Part shown: positions 9,523 to 16,301 of the stretch, one piece after another
Position numbering within the stretch: position 1 is the first letter of the stretch
How the letters are laid out: every line of letters begins with the position of its first letter
From: Ruaniaceae bacterium KH17
GTDB lineage: Bacteria > Actinomycetota > Actinomycetes > Actinomycetales > Actinomycetaceae
Direction of reading: 5' to 3'
DNA length: 64,000 nucleotides
NCBI GenBank assembly: GCA_900199505.1
Contig: FZQV01000010.1
Span: forward strand, 1-64,000
Made by a program: the position numbers and the translations under genes
Notes under the pieces: generated by a model
Told to the model about the DNA's origin: nothing
Seen by the model: the letters and a program-made list of their open reading frames with translations, nothing else
The model's database searches: none

Positions 9523-10086
9523 CTGTCGCCGGCACAGCGTCGCGCACAGATCGTAGAAGTTGCGTCGGAGCACTTCTCGCGGGATGGTGTCGCTTCGGCC
9601 TCCATGAGTGCGATCGCCCGGGACGCCGGGGTGACACGGGCACTGGTGTACCACTACTTTCCCGGCAAGGAGTCGCTACTGACGGCGGTCCTTGAACGGG
9701 AGGCAGGACTCGTGCTGTTGGCGACTGAGCCGGATCCCGGTCTGCCGCAACGGGCGAATCTCGAACGCGCACTGTCGGCCTTCTTCGAGCATTTCGCAGC
9801 AGCCTGAGGCGGAGTGAGGGAACTGTATGCGCCGAGCGCCGCGACCGCATCCGCAGTGGCGCACCTGGCATCGGCGAACCACGCCATCCAGATCGACCGA
9901 TTGCTGGCCGCGACCGGTACCCCCGCAAACACAGAGTCGCGCTTGGCGCTCGGCGCTTGGCTTGCGTTCGTGGAATACGCCGCGCGCAATGCGGTGGATG
10001 CCCCGGATGTCCCTCGAGAGCAAGTACTCACCCTCTGCGTGACTGCACTTGAGGGATTGCTCGGACGCCGCCTGTCTACCGATTGA
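9523..10086 (+). pseudogene. TetR-family regulator interrupted by an in-frame TGA
   Basis: One frame carries a normal TetR protein of about 187 codons: RRAQIVEVASEHFSRDGV, the HTH MSAIARDAGVTRALVYHYFP, then a ligand domain ending in LTLCVTALEGLLGRR. A TGA at 9805-9807 falls between HFAAA and GGVRELY, with both sides in the same frame, so a single nonsense change splits the protein after the DNA-binding domain. The only well-placed start is CTG 9523, four bases after GGAGG. It lies directly upstream of the NmrA-like gene, which it probably once controlled. A truncated HTH-only product from 9604 would lack the ligand domain. Confidence 0.82.
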
Positions 10087-10139
10087 ACCGAACGCCACCT
10101 CTCCATCCACTACCTCACAACACTCAAGGAGAACCCATC

Positions 10140-10793
10140 ATGAAGATCGTCGTACTGGGAGCCACAGGAAATGTCGGCTCCCGCTTCACCGAGCAGGCGG
10201 TGAAGGCGGGCCATCAGGTCGTCGCCTTCGCTCGCACGCCGGAGTCGGTTGCCGCCCTCCCCGGTGTAACGACCGTACAGGGTGCCGCGGAAGATACCGC
10301 GGCGCTTGCCGCGGCTGCACATGGTGCGGATGCGATCCTGGTGTCGATCACCGGGCCGATGAAGGATTCGTCGTTCATGCAGTGCACGTTGCCGAAGATC
10401 ACCGCTGCTGCACAACAGGCTGGAGTTTCACGGATCGTGCTGGTCTCCGCCTTTGGGGCCGGCGATCCTGCCGAGAAGGCCTCCGGTTTCGCGCGGCTGC
10501 TCTACCGCACTGTGCTAGGGAAGTTCTTCCGCGAGAAGGCTGCATCCGACAGGCTGATGCAGTCTTCCGGCCTCGATTGGACGATCATGTATCCGGTGAA
10601 CCTCAAGGATGCGGATGCGCTTCCGGAAGGCGCCGCAGTGAAGGCACCAAACCAGGTTCGGAAGGTTCCTGGCCTGCCGACTCTGCCGTTCGAGAGTGCC
10701 GCCGCGGGCATCCTGCGGGTCATCACCGATCCGGGGACCATCGGGCAGCGGATCCTCATCACGACCCCGAACGGGTGGAAGCCCGCACAGTGA
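10140..10793 (+). CDS. NAD(P)-binding NmrA/SDR-like oxidoreductase
   Basis: A 217-residue atypical short-chain dehydrogenase with the dinucleotide motif VLGATGNVG at residues 5-13, a GADAILVSITGP strand, VSRIVLVSAFGAGDP and SGLDWTIMYPVNL. This is the NmrA-like / NAD(P)H-binding family, several members of which act as quinone reductases or redox sensors; the true substrate is unknown. ATG 10140 follows AAGGAG by eight bases. The broken tetR gene immediately upstream suggests that repression of this gene has been lost or altered. Confidence 0.8.
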   Translation: MKIVVLGATGNVGSRFTEQAVKAGHQVVAFARTPESVAALPGVTTVQGAAEDTAALAAAAHGADAILVSITGPMKDSSFMQCTLPKITAAAQQAGVSRIVLVSAFGAGDPAEKASGFARLLYRTVLGKFFREKAASDRLMQSSGLDWTIMYPVNLKDADALPEGAAVKAPNQVRKVPGLPTLPFESAAAGILRVITDPGTIGQRILITTPNGWKPAQ

Positions 10794-10919
10794 CAGACCG
10801 GCAGTGAACCGCCCAAGCTCGCTCTGAGTGCGCACATCAAGCCCGCCGAGGGCGGCAACTCACTCGCTCTCGGCGACACTCATTGCAGATCAGGGTTGGT
10901 CCCGCGGTAGGCTCCCGTT

Positions 10920-10958
10920 ATGCGTTCGAACCAGATCTCGTGGTGGTGGCTGCAGTAG
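10920..10958 (+). CDS. Tryptophan-rich leader peptide MRSNQISWWWLQ
   Basis: A 12-codon open frame contains three consecutive TGG codons followed by Leu, Gln and TAG. TAGGCT at 10908-10913 is six bases before the ATG, so the peptide would start at the mRNA 5' end (leaderless); a possible -35 TTGCAG lies at 10883-10888. Runs of Trp codons in a short leader frame are the hallmark of ribosome-mediated trp attenuation, known in actinobacteria upstream of trp genes. Here the next gene is a GNAT acetyltransferase 86 bases downstream. Confidence 0.72.
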   Translation: MRSNQISWWWLQ

Positions 10959-11019
10959 CGGCCTTGACGCATGTTCGCGGGCCGCATGGCAGTTCACGAA
11001 CCCGGGATCATCGCCATGC
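10958..11019 (+). promoter_or_regulatory. Putative attenuator: two mutually exclusive hairpins after the Trp leader
   Basis: GCGGCC (10958-10963) is complementary to GGCCGC (10980-10985), and GCATGGC (10984-10990) is complementary to GCCATGC (11013-11019). The second arm of the first hairpin overlaps the first arm of the second at 10984-10985, so both cannot form at once. A third complementary pair GTTCG/CGAAC (10973-10977 and 10997-11001) also spans the region. A ribosome stalled on the Trp codons would shift the balance between them. No U-tract follows, so control could be by transcription or by access to the acetyltransferase start region. Confidence 0.55.
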
Positions 11020-11044
11020 AGCCCTCCGTTCTGGAAGGTGCACG

Positions 11045-11530
11045 ATGATGGTGATTCAGCAACCACACCGGTTCGAGTTGACGGGACTCACTTCGGATTC
11101 TGCGGGTGAGGTGATGACTCTGCAGCGGGCCGCGTACGCGACCGAAGCGCAGGTCTATCGCGATCCGTTCCTACCCGCCCTGACCCAGTCCCTCTCGGAT
11201 GTTGAGCAGGAGCTCCAAGGGCCCGCGCTGGGAGCACGCCTCGGCGCGAGGCTCGTCGGTGCGGTCCGGTGGACGATCGAGGCTGGCGTCGCTCATATCG
11301 GCAGGCTTACTGTCGCGCCCGATATGCAGGGGCGCGGTCTGGGGACGATGCTGCTGCGGGCCGCGGAGGAGGCCAGCAGGGCGCAGGTCTTCGAGCTCTT
11401 CACCGGTCACCTCAGCGAGGCAAACATCCGCTTGTATGAGCGTGAAGGCTATGTCCCGACGCGCCAGGAAAAGCTCCACGACGGCGTCGAGCTCGTCTAC
11501 CTCCGCAAAGAAAAACCGTCTCCGGCGTAG
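11045..11530 (+). CDS. GNAT-family N-acetyltransferase
   Basis: A 161-residue GNAT protein. The acetyl-CoA-binding motif A is visible as HIGRLTVAPDMQGRGLGTMLL (Q/R-x-x-G-x-G type), followed by the ANIRLYEREGY motif near the end. The true start is ATG 11045 (or the adjacent ATG 11048), preceded by GGAAGG; the longer frame from 10883 would run through the Trp leader. The amine substrate is unknown. The upstream Trp leader suggests that expression responds to charged tRNA-Trp, raising the possibility that the substrate is Trp or a Trp-derived amine or toxin; this is inference. Confidence 0.85.
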   Translation: MMVIQQPHRFELTGLTSDSAGEVMTLQRAAYATEAQVYRDPFLPALTQSLSDVEQELQGPALGARLGARLVGAVRWTIEAGVAHIGRLTVAPDMQGRGLGTMLLRAAEEASRAQVFELFTGHLSEANIRLYEREGYVPTRQEKLHDGVELVYLRKEKPSPA

Positions 11531-11721
11531 CGGCATCGATTGCCCCTGCGGACCGCCCACGTTTGAGCATCCACTCTTGGGTGGGCCTTCGTAGGCGCTT
11601 CTCAAACCCCCGGAAGCCACTGAAAACCCTAATTCCCCACGCTATCAAGGGATCGCGGCGCGGTCGGGGCAACCCGCCGCGCTCTCGGATCGCCGATCAG
11701 CGCGGCCCCGTGCGTGAAAAG

Positions 11722-12117
11722 GCGAGCGGTCTCGACCGCCCCTACCCCACTGGAGACCGCGAGTTGCTGGACCGAATCGGTGATCTTGGGTTACTGGTCA
11801 GTGAGCGGCCGCCGGGTGCGGTGCCGACGCGCGGCAGGTTCATCGCGCGAGCGCGTCTCGTGGCTGCCCTTTCGGGATCGACGACGATCGTCGAAGCAGC
11901 TTGGCGGTCAGGCGCACTGGCAGTCGCGCACCCTGCGAACGAGCTTGGCCAAGTCGTTGGTGCTGTTCCGGGACCGGTAACCAGTGCAGCCAGCGCCGGA
12001 ACTCATCGAATCTTGCAGGAAGGAGCGGCCAGTCTGGTGACGGACGCCACGGACCTTATGGGCCTGTTCCGGCCCAGAGCGCTGACCATCGCTTCGACCA
12101 GTGCTGGCCGAGGTGGA
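11722..12117 (+). pseudogene. dprA: DprA/Smf DNA-processing protein, internal-to-C-terminal relic
   Basis: The frame encodes SGLDRPYPTGDRELLDRI, then GLLVSERPPGAVPTRGRFIA, STTIVEAAWRSGAL, VVGAVPGPVTSAASAGTHR and ASLVTDATDLMGLF, the ordered motifs of the DprA Rossmann-like domain from its middle to its end. The N-terminal domain and the first half of the fold (the GIDGAAH region) are missing and no start precedes the homology. Extra DprA-like genes are common on actinobacterial integrative elements, which fits the arsenic genes beside it. Confidence 0.78.
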
Positions 12118-12184
12118 GATGGGCCGAGCTGTCCGGCGCAGCCTGGAACAGCTACGCCGCCCTCCGACGCTGACGACTCTCGGG

Positions 12185-12571
12185 TCAGCAGGGCGAGACG
12201 GCACCTGCCGCCTGCAACGACTCCGGGTTGAGCACGCCGCTGAGCATCGCGAGCGTGTCGGGGGCCAGGGCGTAGTAGGCCCACTTGCCGCGCTGCTCGC
12301 GGGTGGCCAGTCCGGCGTCGACGAGCTGCTTCATGTGATGCGACACCGTGGGCTGCGAGAGACCGACCGGTTCGGTCAGGTCGCACACGCACGCCTCGCC
12401 ACCGGATCGCGCGGCGATCATCGACAACAGCCGCACCCGCGTCGGATCGCCGAGGGCCTTAAACATCCGCGCGAGCTTCTGCGCGTCCTCGACTGCGAGC
12501 ACGCCCGCGGTCACCGGCGCACAACAGGCACCGGCATCGGTCGGGCTCAGCAGCGGCAGCGAAGTGGACAT
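12185..12571 (-). CDS. arsR: ArsR-family arsenic-responsive repressor
   Basis: A 128-residue winged-helix repressor. The core MFKALGDPTRVRLLSMIAA leads into EACVCDLTEPVGLSQPTVSHHM, where Cys61 and Cys63 form the CxC metal site; a further Cys pair sits at 16-17 and a terminal Cys is present, so three-coordinate As(III)/Sb(III) sensing is likely. TAGAAT (12579-12584, minus strand) is seven bases before the ATG, suggesting a leaderless mRNA. It is divergent from arsM across a 34-base dyad. It should derepress itself and arsM-acr3-arsC on arsenite binding. Confidence 0.93.
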   Translation of the reverse strand: MSTSLPLLSPTDAGACCAPVTAGVLAVEDAQKLARMFKALGDPTRVRLLSMIAARSGGEACVCDLTEPVGLSQPTVSHHMKQLVDAGLATREQRGKWAYYALAPDTLAMLSGVLNPESLQAAGAVSPC

Positions 12572-12592
12572 GCCCACGATTCTACCCGACGT

Positions 12593-12626
12593 ATTGACAG
12601 ATGTCGATGCATCGAAGATCATCAAT
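12593..12626. promoter_or_regulatory. ars operator: symmetric dyad between arsR and arsM
   Basis: The site reads ATTGA, six bases, the perfect palindrome TCGATGCATCGA (12604-12615), six bases, TCAAT. All arms share one centre of symmetry, as expected for a dimeric ArsR protein. A TTGACA at 12594-12599 inside the left arm can serve as the -35 of the arsM promoter, so repressor binding would block it. Confidence 0.7.
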
Positions 12627-12661
12627 ATGACTTGATCGGCTCGACGCGAACGGAGCACACC

Positions 12662-13525
12662 ATGACTGAGAACACTAACGAGAGCACTGGGCTGCGTGAG
12701 CAGGTCCGTGCCCGCTACGCGCAGGCGGCGACCGCGGTGAAGACCGGGACCCGCAACGCCGACCTGCTGGTCGAAGACCAGTGTTGCGGTTCGTCCTGCT
12801 GCGGCGGTGCGCCTGCCGACCGTGACGAGACCGAACGCGCCGAAGCGTCGTGCTGTGAGTCGTCGTGCTGCGGCGACACCGCCACCGAGCGGAGCTTCGG
12901 CGCCGGCCTCTACGACCTCGCCGATGCTGAGGGCCTGCCGATCGAGGCGATCGAGGCGAGCCTGGGCTGCGGCAACCCCACCGCGGTCGCGGAGCTGCGT
13001 GAAGGTGAGCGGGTGCTCGACCTCGGCTCCGGCGGCGGCATCGACGTGCTCCTGTCGGCCAAGCGGGTCGGCCCCACGGGGTTCGCCTACGGGGTGGACA
13101 TGACCGACGAGATGCTGGAACTGGCCGAGGCGAACAAGGCCAAGGCCGAACTTGCGAACGTGGAGTTCTTGAAGGGCACCATCGAGGACGTGCCCCTCCC
13201 GGACGGGGCGGTGGATGTGGTGATCTCCAACTGCGTCATCAACCTGTCGGTCGACAAGCCCGCCGTGCTCGCCGAGATGTTCCGCGTCCTCACGCCGGGC
13301 GGGCGGATCGGCGTCTCCGATGTCGTCGCCGAAGACCACCTCACCGGTGAGCAGCGGGCCGAGCGCGGCTCCTACGTCGGCTGCATCGCCGGAGCCCTCT
13401 CCCGAAGCGAATACCTCGACGGCCTCACCGCGGTCGGGTTCACCGACACCAGCGTGGAGTTCACCCACGAAGCCGCCGACGGAATGCACGCCGCCATTGT
13501 CCGCGCCACCAAGCCCACCGCCTGA
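12662..13525 (+). CDS. arsM: Arsenite S-adenosylmethionine methyltransferase
   Basis: A 287-residue class I methyltransferase. The SAM motif is [14 protein letters not shown] near residues 118-130. Conserved arsenite-binding cysteines are visible at 103 (SLGCGNP), 191 (ISNCVINLS) and 241 (YVGCIAG). The N-terminus carries two further CCxSSCC clusters (41-47 and 64-70), which may preload arsenite. It converts As(III) to methylated, partly volatile species. ATG 12662 follows GGAG by six bases. First gene of the arsM-acr3-arsC operon. Confidence 0.94.
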   Translation: MTENTNESTGLREQVRARYAQAATAVKTGTRNADLLVEDQCCGSSCCGGAPADRDETERAEASCCESSCCGDTATERSFGAGLYDLADAEGLPIEAIEASLGCGNPTAVAELREGERVLDLGSGGGIDVLLSAKRVGPTGFAYGVDMTDEMLELAEANKAKAELANVEFLKGTIEDVPLPDGAVDVVISNCVINLSVDKPAVLAEMFRVLTPGGRIGVSDVVAEDHLTGEQRAERGSYVGCIAGALSRSEYLDGLTAVGFTDTSVEFTHEAADGMHAAIVRATKPTA

Positions 13526-13558
13526 CCCGCCGCCGCTTCTGATCGCGATAGGTAGCCG

Positions 13559-14668
13559 ATGACCGCGACCCGACCGAACACCGACACCACCGCCGTCACT
13601 GGCGCGGGGGCGCGTCTTTCGACGCTGGACCGCTGGCTGCCAGCCTGGATCGGCCTGGCGATGATCGCCGGCCTGATGCTGGGCCGGCTCGTACCCAGCG
13701 TTTCCAACCTGCTCGCCCGCTTGGAGGTCGGCGGCGTCTCGGTGCCGATCGGGCTCGGTCTGCTGGTGATGATGTATCCGGTGCTGGCCAAGGTCCGCTA
13801 CGACAAGATCGCCGCCGTCACCGGCGACAAACGCCTCTTGGTCTTGTCTCTCCTGTTGAACTGGCTGCTCGGCCCAGCGGTCATGTTCGCCCTGGCCTGG
13901 CTGCTGCTGCCCGACCTGCCCGAGTACCGCACCGGCCTCATCATCGTCGGCCTGGCCCGCTGCATCGCGATGGTCGTGATCTGGAACGACCTGGCCTGCG
14001 GCGACCGGGAAGCCACCGCCGTGCTCGTGGCGATCAACTCGATCTTCCAAGTCGTCATGTTCTCCGTGCTCGGCTGGTTCTACCTCGCCGTGCTCCCCGG
14101 CTGGCTCGGCCTGGACACCCAAGGGCTCGACGTGTCGATGGGCCAGATCGCCCTCAACGTCCTCGTGTTCCTCGGCGTCCCCCTCATCGCGGGGTTCGCC
14201 TCCCGCTGGATCGGCGAGAGACGCAAAGGCCGCGACTGGTACGAACAACGGTTCCTGCCGCGGGTCGGGCCGTGGGCGCTCTACGGGCTGCTGTTCACCA
14301 TCGTGCTGCTGTTCGCCCTTCAAGGCGATGCCATCACCTCCAACCCACTCGATGTCACCCGGATCGCGCTGCCGCTACTGGCCTACTTCGCGATCATGTG
14401 GTTCGCCGGACTCGCCCTCGGCAGAACCCTGGGCCTGGGCTACGCCCGCTCCACCACGCTCGCGTTCACCGCCGCAGGCAACAACTTCGAGCTCGCCATC
14501 GCCGTCGCCATCGGCACCTTCGGAGCCACCAGCGGGCAAGCCCTCGCCGGGGTCGTCGGCCCGCTCATCGAAGTGCCCGTCCTCGTCGGCCTCGTCTACG
14601 TCTCCCTCTGGGCCGCCCGAGCCTGGTTCCACACCGACCCCTACTCAACTGAAACGAGCCCAGCATGA
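13559..14668 (+). CDS. acr3: ACR3-family arsenite efflux permease
   Basis: A 369-residue membrane protein with about ten hydrophobic segments. The family signature GLARCIAMVVIWNDLACGD contains the essential cysteine of the fourth membrane helix, and FTAAGNNFELAIAVAIG lies in the ninth. The protein exports arsenite at the expense of the proton-motive force. It starts 33 bases after arsM and its stop overlaps arsC (ATGA), indicating coupling. Often annotated arsB in operons, but the sequence is the ACR3 type, not the ArsB/NhaD type. Confidence 0.95.
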   Translation: MTATRPNTDTTAVTGAGARLSTLDRWLPAWIGLAMIAGLMLGRLVPSVSNLLARLEVGGVSVPIGLGLLVMMYPVLAKVRYDKIAAVTGDKRLLVLSLLLNWLLGPAVMFALAWLLLPDLPEYRTGLIIVGLARCIAMVVIWNDLACGDREATAVLVAINSIFQVVMFSVLGWFYLAVLPGWLGLDTQGLDVSMGQIALNVLVFLGVPLIAGFASRWIGERRKGRDWYEQRFLPRVGPWALYGLLFTIVLLFALQGDAITSNPLDVTRIALPLLAYFAIMWFAGLALGRTLGLGYARSTTLAFTAAGNNFELAIAVAIGTFGATSGQALAGVVGPLIEVPVLVGLVYVSLWAARAWFHTDPYSTETSPA

Positions 14669-15066
14669 CCGCCTCGAAGCCGACCGTCCTGTTCGTCTGC
14701 GTCCACAACGCCGGCCGCTCCCAGATCGCCGCCGGCTACCTGCGCCACCTCGCCGGGGACGCGATCGAGGTCCGCTCCGCCGGTTCCATCCCCGCCGAGC
14801 AGATCAACCCCGTCGCGGTCGAGGTCATGCGGGAGGTCGGGATCGACATCTCCGCCGAGCAGCCCAAGGTGCTTACCACCGACGCCGTCCAGGCCGCCGA
14901 TGTCGTCATCACGATGGGCTGCGGCGACGCCTGCCCGTTCTTCCCCGGAAAACGCTACGAAGACTGGAAGCTCGACGACCCCGCCGGCCAGCCCCTAGAA
15001 ACCGTGCGCACCATCCGCGACCAGATCGAGGGCCGCATCCGCGACCTCATCACCGAACTCACCTGA
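14665..15066 (+). CDS. arsC: Arsenate reductase, low-molecular-weight phosphatase type
   Basis: A 133-residue protein with the P-loop FVCVHNAGRSQ (nucleophile Cys12, C-x5-R-S) and the later Cys pair 86 and 90 (MGCGDACPFF) of the redox relay. It reduces arsenate to arsenite for export by the neighbouring Acr3, drawing electrons from thioredoxin or mycoredoxin/mycothiol. It overlaps acr3 by four bases. Last gene of the operon; the serine recombinase relic follows 28 bases later. Confidence 0.94.
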   Translation: MTASKPTVLFVCVHNAGRSQIAAGYLRHLAGDAIEVRSAGSIPAEQINPVAVEVMREVGIDISAEQPKVLTTDAVQAADVVITMGCGDACPFFPGKRYEDWKLDDPAGQPLETVRTIRDQIEGRIRDLITELT

Positions 15067-15093
15067 CCGAACCCTGCCGGTGGGGCGACCACG

Positions 15094-15600
15094 ATGGGCG
15101 TCTTCCCCGACACCCTTGCGGTGTCCTACCTGCGCGTGTCCACGAAGGAGCAGGCCTCCAAGGGTGGGCGCGACGAAGGCTTCTCCATCCCAGCTCAGCG
15201 CGAGGCGAACCTTCGCAAGGCCCGCGACCTGAACGCGATCATCGTCGAGGAGTTCGTCGACGCTGGCGAGTCCGCCCGCAAGGCCGACCGTCCCGAGCTG
15301 ATGCGGATGATCGAGTACGTCAAGACCCACCCGATCGCGTACTGCATCGTTCACAAGGTCGACCGACTCGCCCGCACTCGCGGGAGACTGCCACGCGATT
15401 TACATGAGTATCGACGACTCACTGCGGCGCATCGCCAACCAGGCCTTCTTCGACAAGCTCATCGTCCTGCCTGAAGACGGCATCATCGGGGAGCCGGGGG
15501 AACCGTTTGACGCGCTGTTCAACCCCGACGTCCAGACCCGCGCGGTCCGCTTCACGGAGCGGACGGCGGAATCTGGACCTCAAACCGCTGATGTCGGTGG
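15094..15600 (+). pseudogene. Large serine recombinase, internally deleted
   Basis: The first part (15094 to about 15380) encodes a normal resolvase N-terminus: VSYLRVSTKEQASKGG with the catalytic Ser16, GFSIPAQREANL and CIVHKVDRLARTR. The frame then breaks. In the next frame, from about 15388, DCHAIYMSIDDSLRRIANQA and FFDKLIVLP match the C-terminal tail of large serine recombinases. The recombinase and zinc-ribbon domains between them are missing, so a deletion joined the two ends. The tail reads out into tRNA-Val. This was probably the integrase of the element that brought the ars genes. Confidence 0.82.
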
Positions 15601-15620
15601 TTTGAACAACGACGCTTGGG

Positions 15621-15693
15621 TGGGCCCTGCCGGGATCGAACCGACGACATCCACGGTGTAAACGTGGCGCTCTACCAGCTGAGCTAAAGGCCC
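15621..15693 (-). tRNA. tRNA-Val (anticodon UAC)
   Basis: The reverse strand folds as a complete cloverleaf: acceptor GGGCCTT/AGGGCCC, D-arm AGCTCAGCTGGTAGAGC, anticodon stem CCACG/CGTGG with loop TTTACAC (anticodon TAC), and T-arm GTCGGTTCGATCCCGGC. The discriminator is A and CCA is not encoded. It lies at the edge of the accessory region next to a recombinase relic, as expected for an integration target. Confidence 0.93.
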
Positions 15694-15722
15694 TCGACCG
15701 GCAATACTACCGGCACTTGACG

Positions 15723-16142
15723 CTACCGACGGCCACGGGCGGTCAGGCGAACCCCAGACCAGCCGGGACATACCGATGTAGCCGTGGTGGTGGAGAGTCC
15801 GGCGGTCTTGGCCGCCTCGACGATCTCGGCGGGGCGCACGTGACCCGGCGTCCCTGGCTTGGGGGTGAGAACCCAGATCAGTCCGCCGTTGTCGAGGTTG
15901 GCTGTGGCATCCACGAGCAGGTCCGTCAAGTCTTCACTCTCGAAGTCTTCGGCTCGCCACCAGATCAGGGCGCCGTCGGCAACATCCCCATACGAGTCAT
16001 CGACGATCGAGTTCCCCGTGGCTTCCTCGATGGCGATGCGCACATCGGGGTCCGCGTCTTCATCGACGTAGTATTCCTGAACAACCTGACCGCGTGCGAA
16101 GCCGAAATCGGCCGCATGCTCACCTTTCCCGTTTGGCTTCAC
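15723..16142 (-). CDS. DUF3052 family protein
   Basis: A 139-residue protein with the family motifs GFARGQVVQEYY, DADPDVRIAIEEATG, DVADGALIWWRAED and LIWVLTPKPGTPGHV. Start is set at GTG 16142: TAGCGT (16150-16155, minus strand) is seven bases upstream, and residues read from the earlier ATG at 16232 do not match the family. The family is almost confined to actinobacteria and is habitually found divergent from aceE, as here. The protein is acidic and cytoplasmic with unknown function; the location hints at a link to pyruvate dehydrogenase or fatty acid synthesis. Confidence 0.85.
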   Translation of the reverse strand: MKPNGKGEHAADFGFARGQVVQEYYVDEDADPDVRIAIEEATGNSIVDDSYGDVADGALIWWRAEDFESEDLTDLLVDATANLDNGGLIWVLTPKPGTPGHVRPAEIVEAAKTAGLSTTTATSVCPGWSGVRLTARGRR

Positions 16143-16301
16143 ATCAACAACGCTAGCGCAGGCGCCACCGAAACGGTAAGCCCCGTCCATCGCGGCGCGC
16201 CTTTGGCGAACCTCACATCCGTACCCACGCACCAGCCGGAGGAACTAACATAGGACCATTGGCACACCCCTGACGGTGACACGATACGAAAAGGAATGCG
16301 C

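Noticed and set aside
10800-10880. Terminator after the NmrA-like gene (CCGCC-GAG-GGCGG near 10843)
   Set aside because: Five-base stem with a three-base loop is too weak to call.
10828-11109. Plus-strand frame across the Trp leader as a protein
   Set aside because: It has no homology and overlaps the leader and the acetyltransferase start; codon use looks random.
11531-11721. Inverted repeats after the acetyltransferase as an IS end
   Set aside because: The GCCCAC/GTGGGC-like repeats are imperfect and no transposase is adjacent; I see nothing further in this stretch.
12101-12660. Long plus-strand frame upstream of arsM
   Set aside because: It is antisense to arsR and in frame with arsM only by chance; the arsM homology begins at 12662.
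15388-15661. Plus-strand frame reading WVGPAGIEPTTSTV as the end of the recombinase protein
   Set aside because: These residues are the antisense reading of tRNA-Val; similar tails appear in annotations wherever a recombinase abuts a tRNA.
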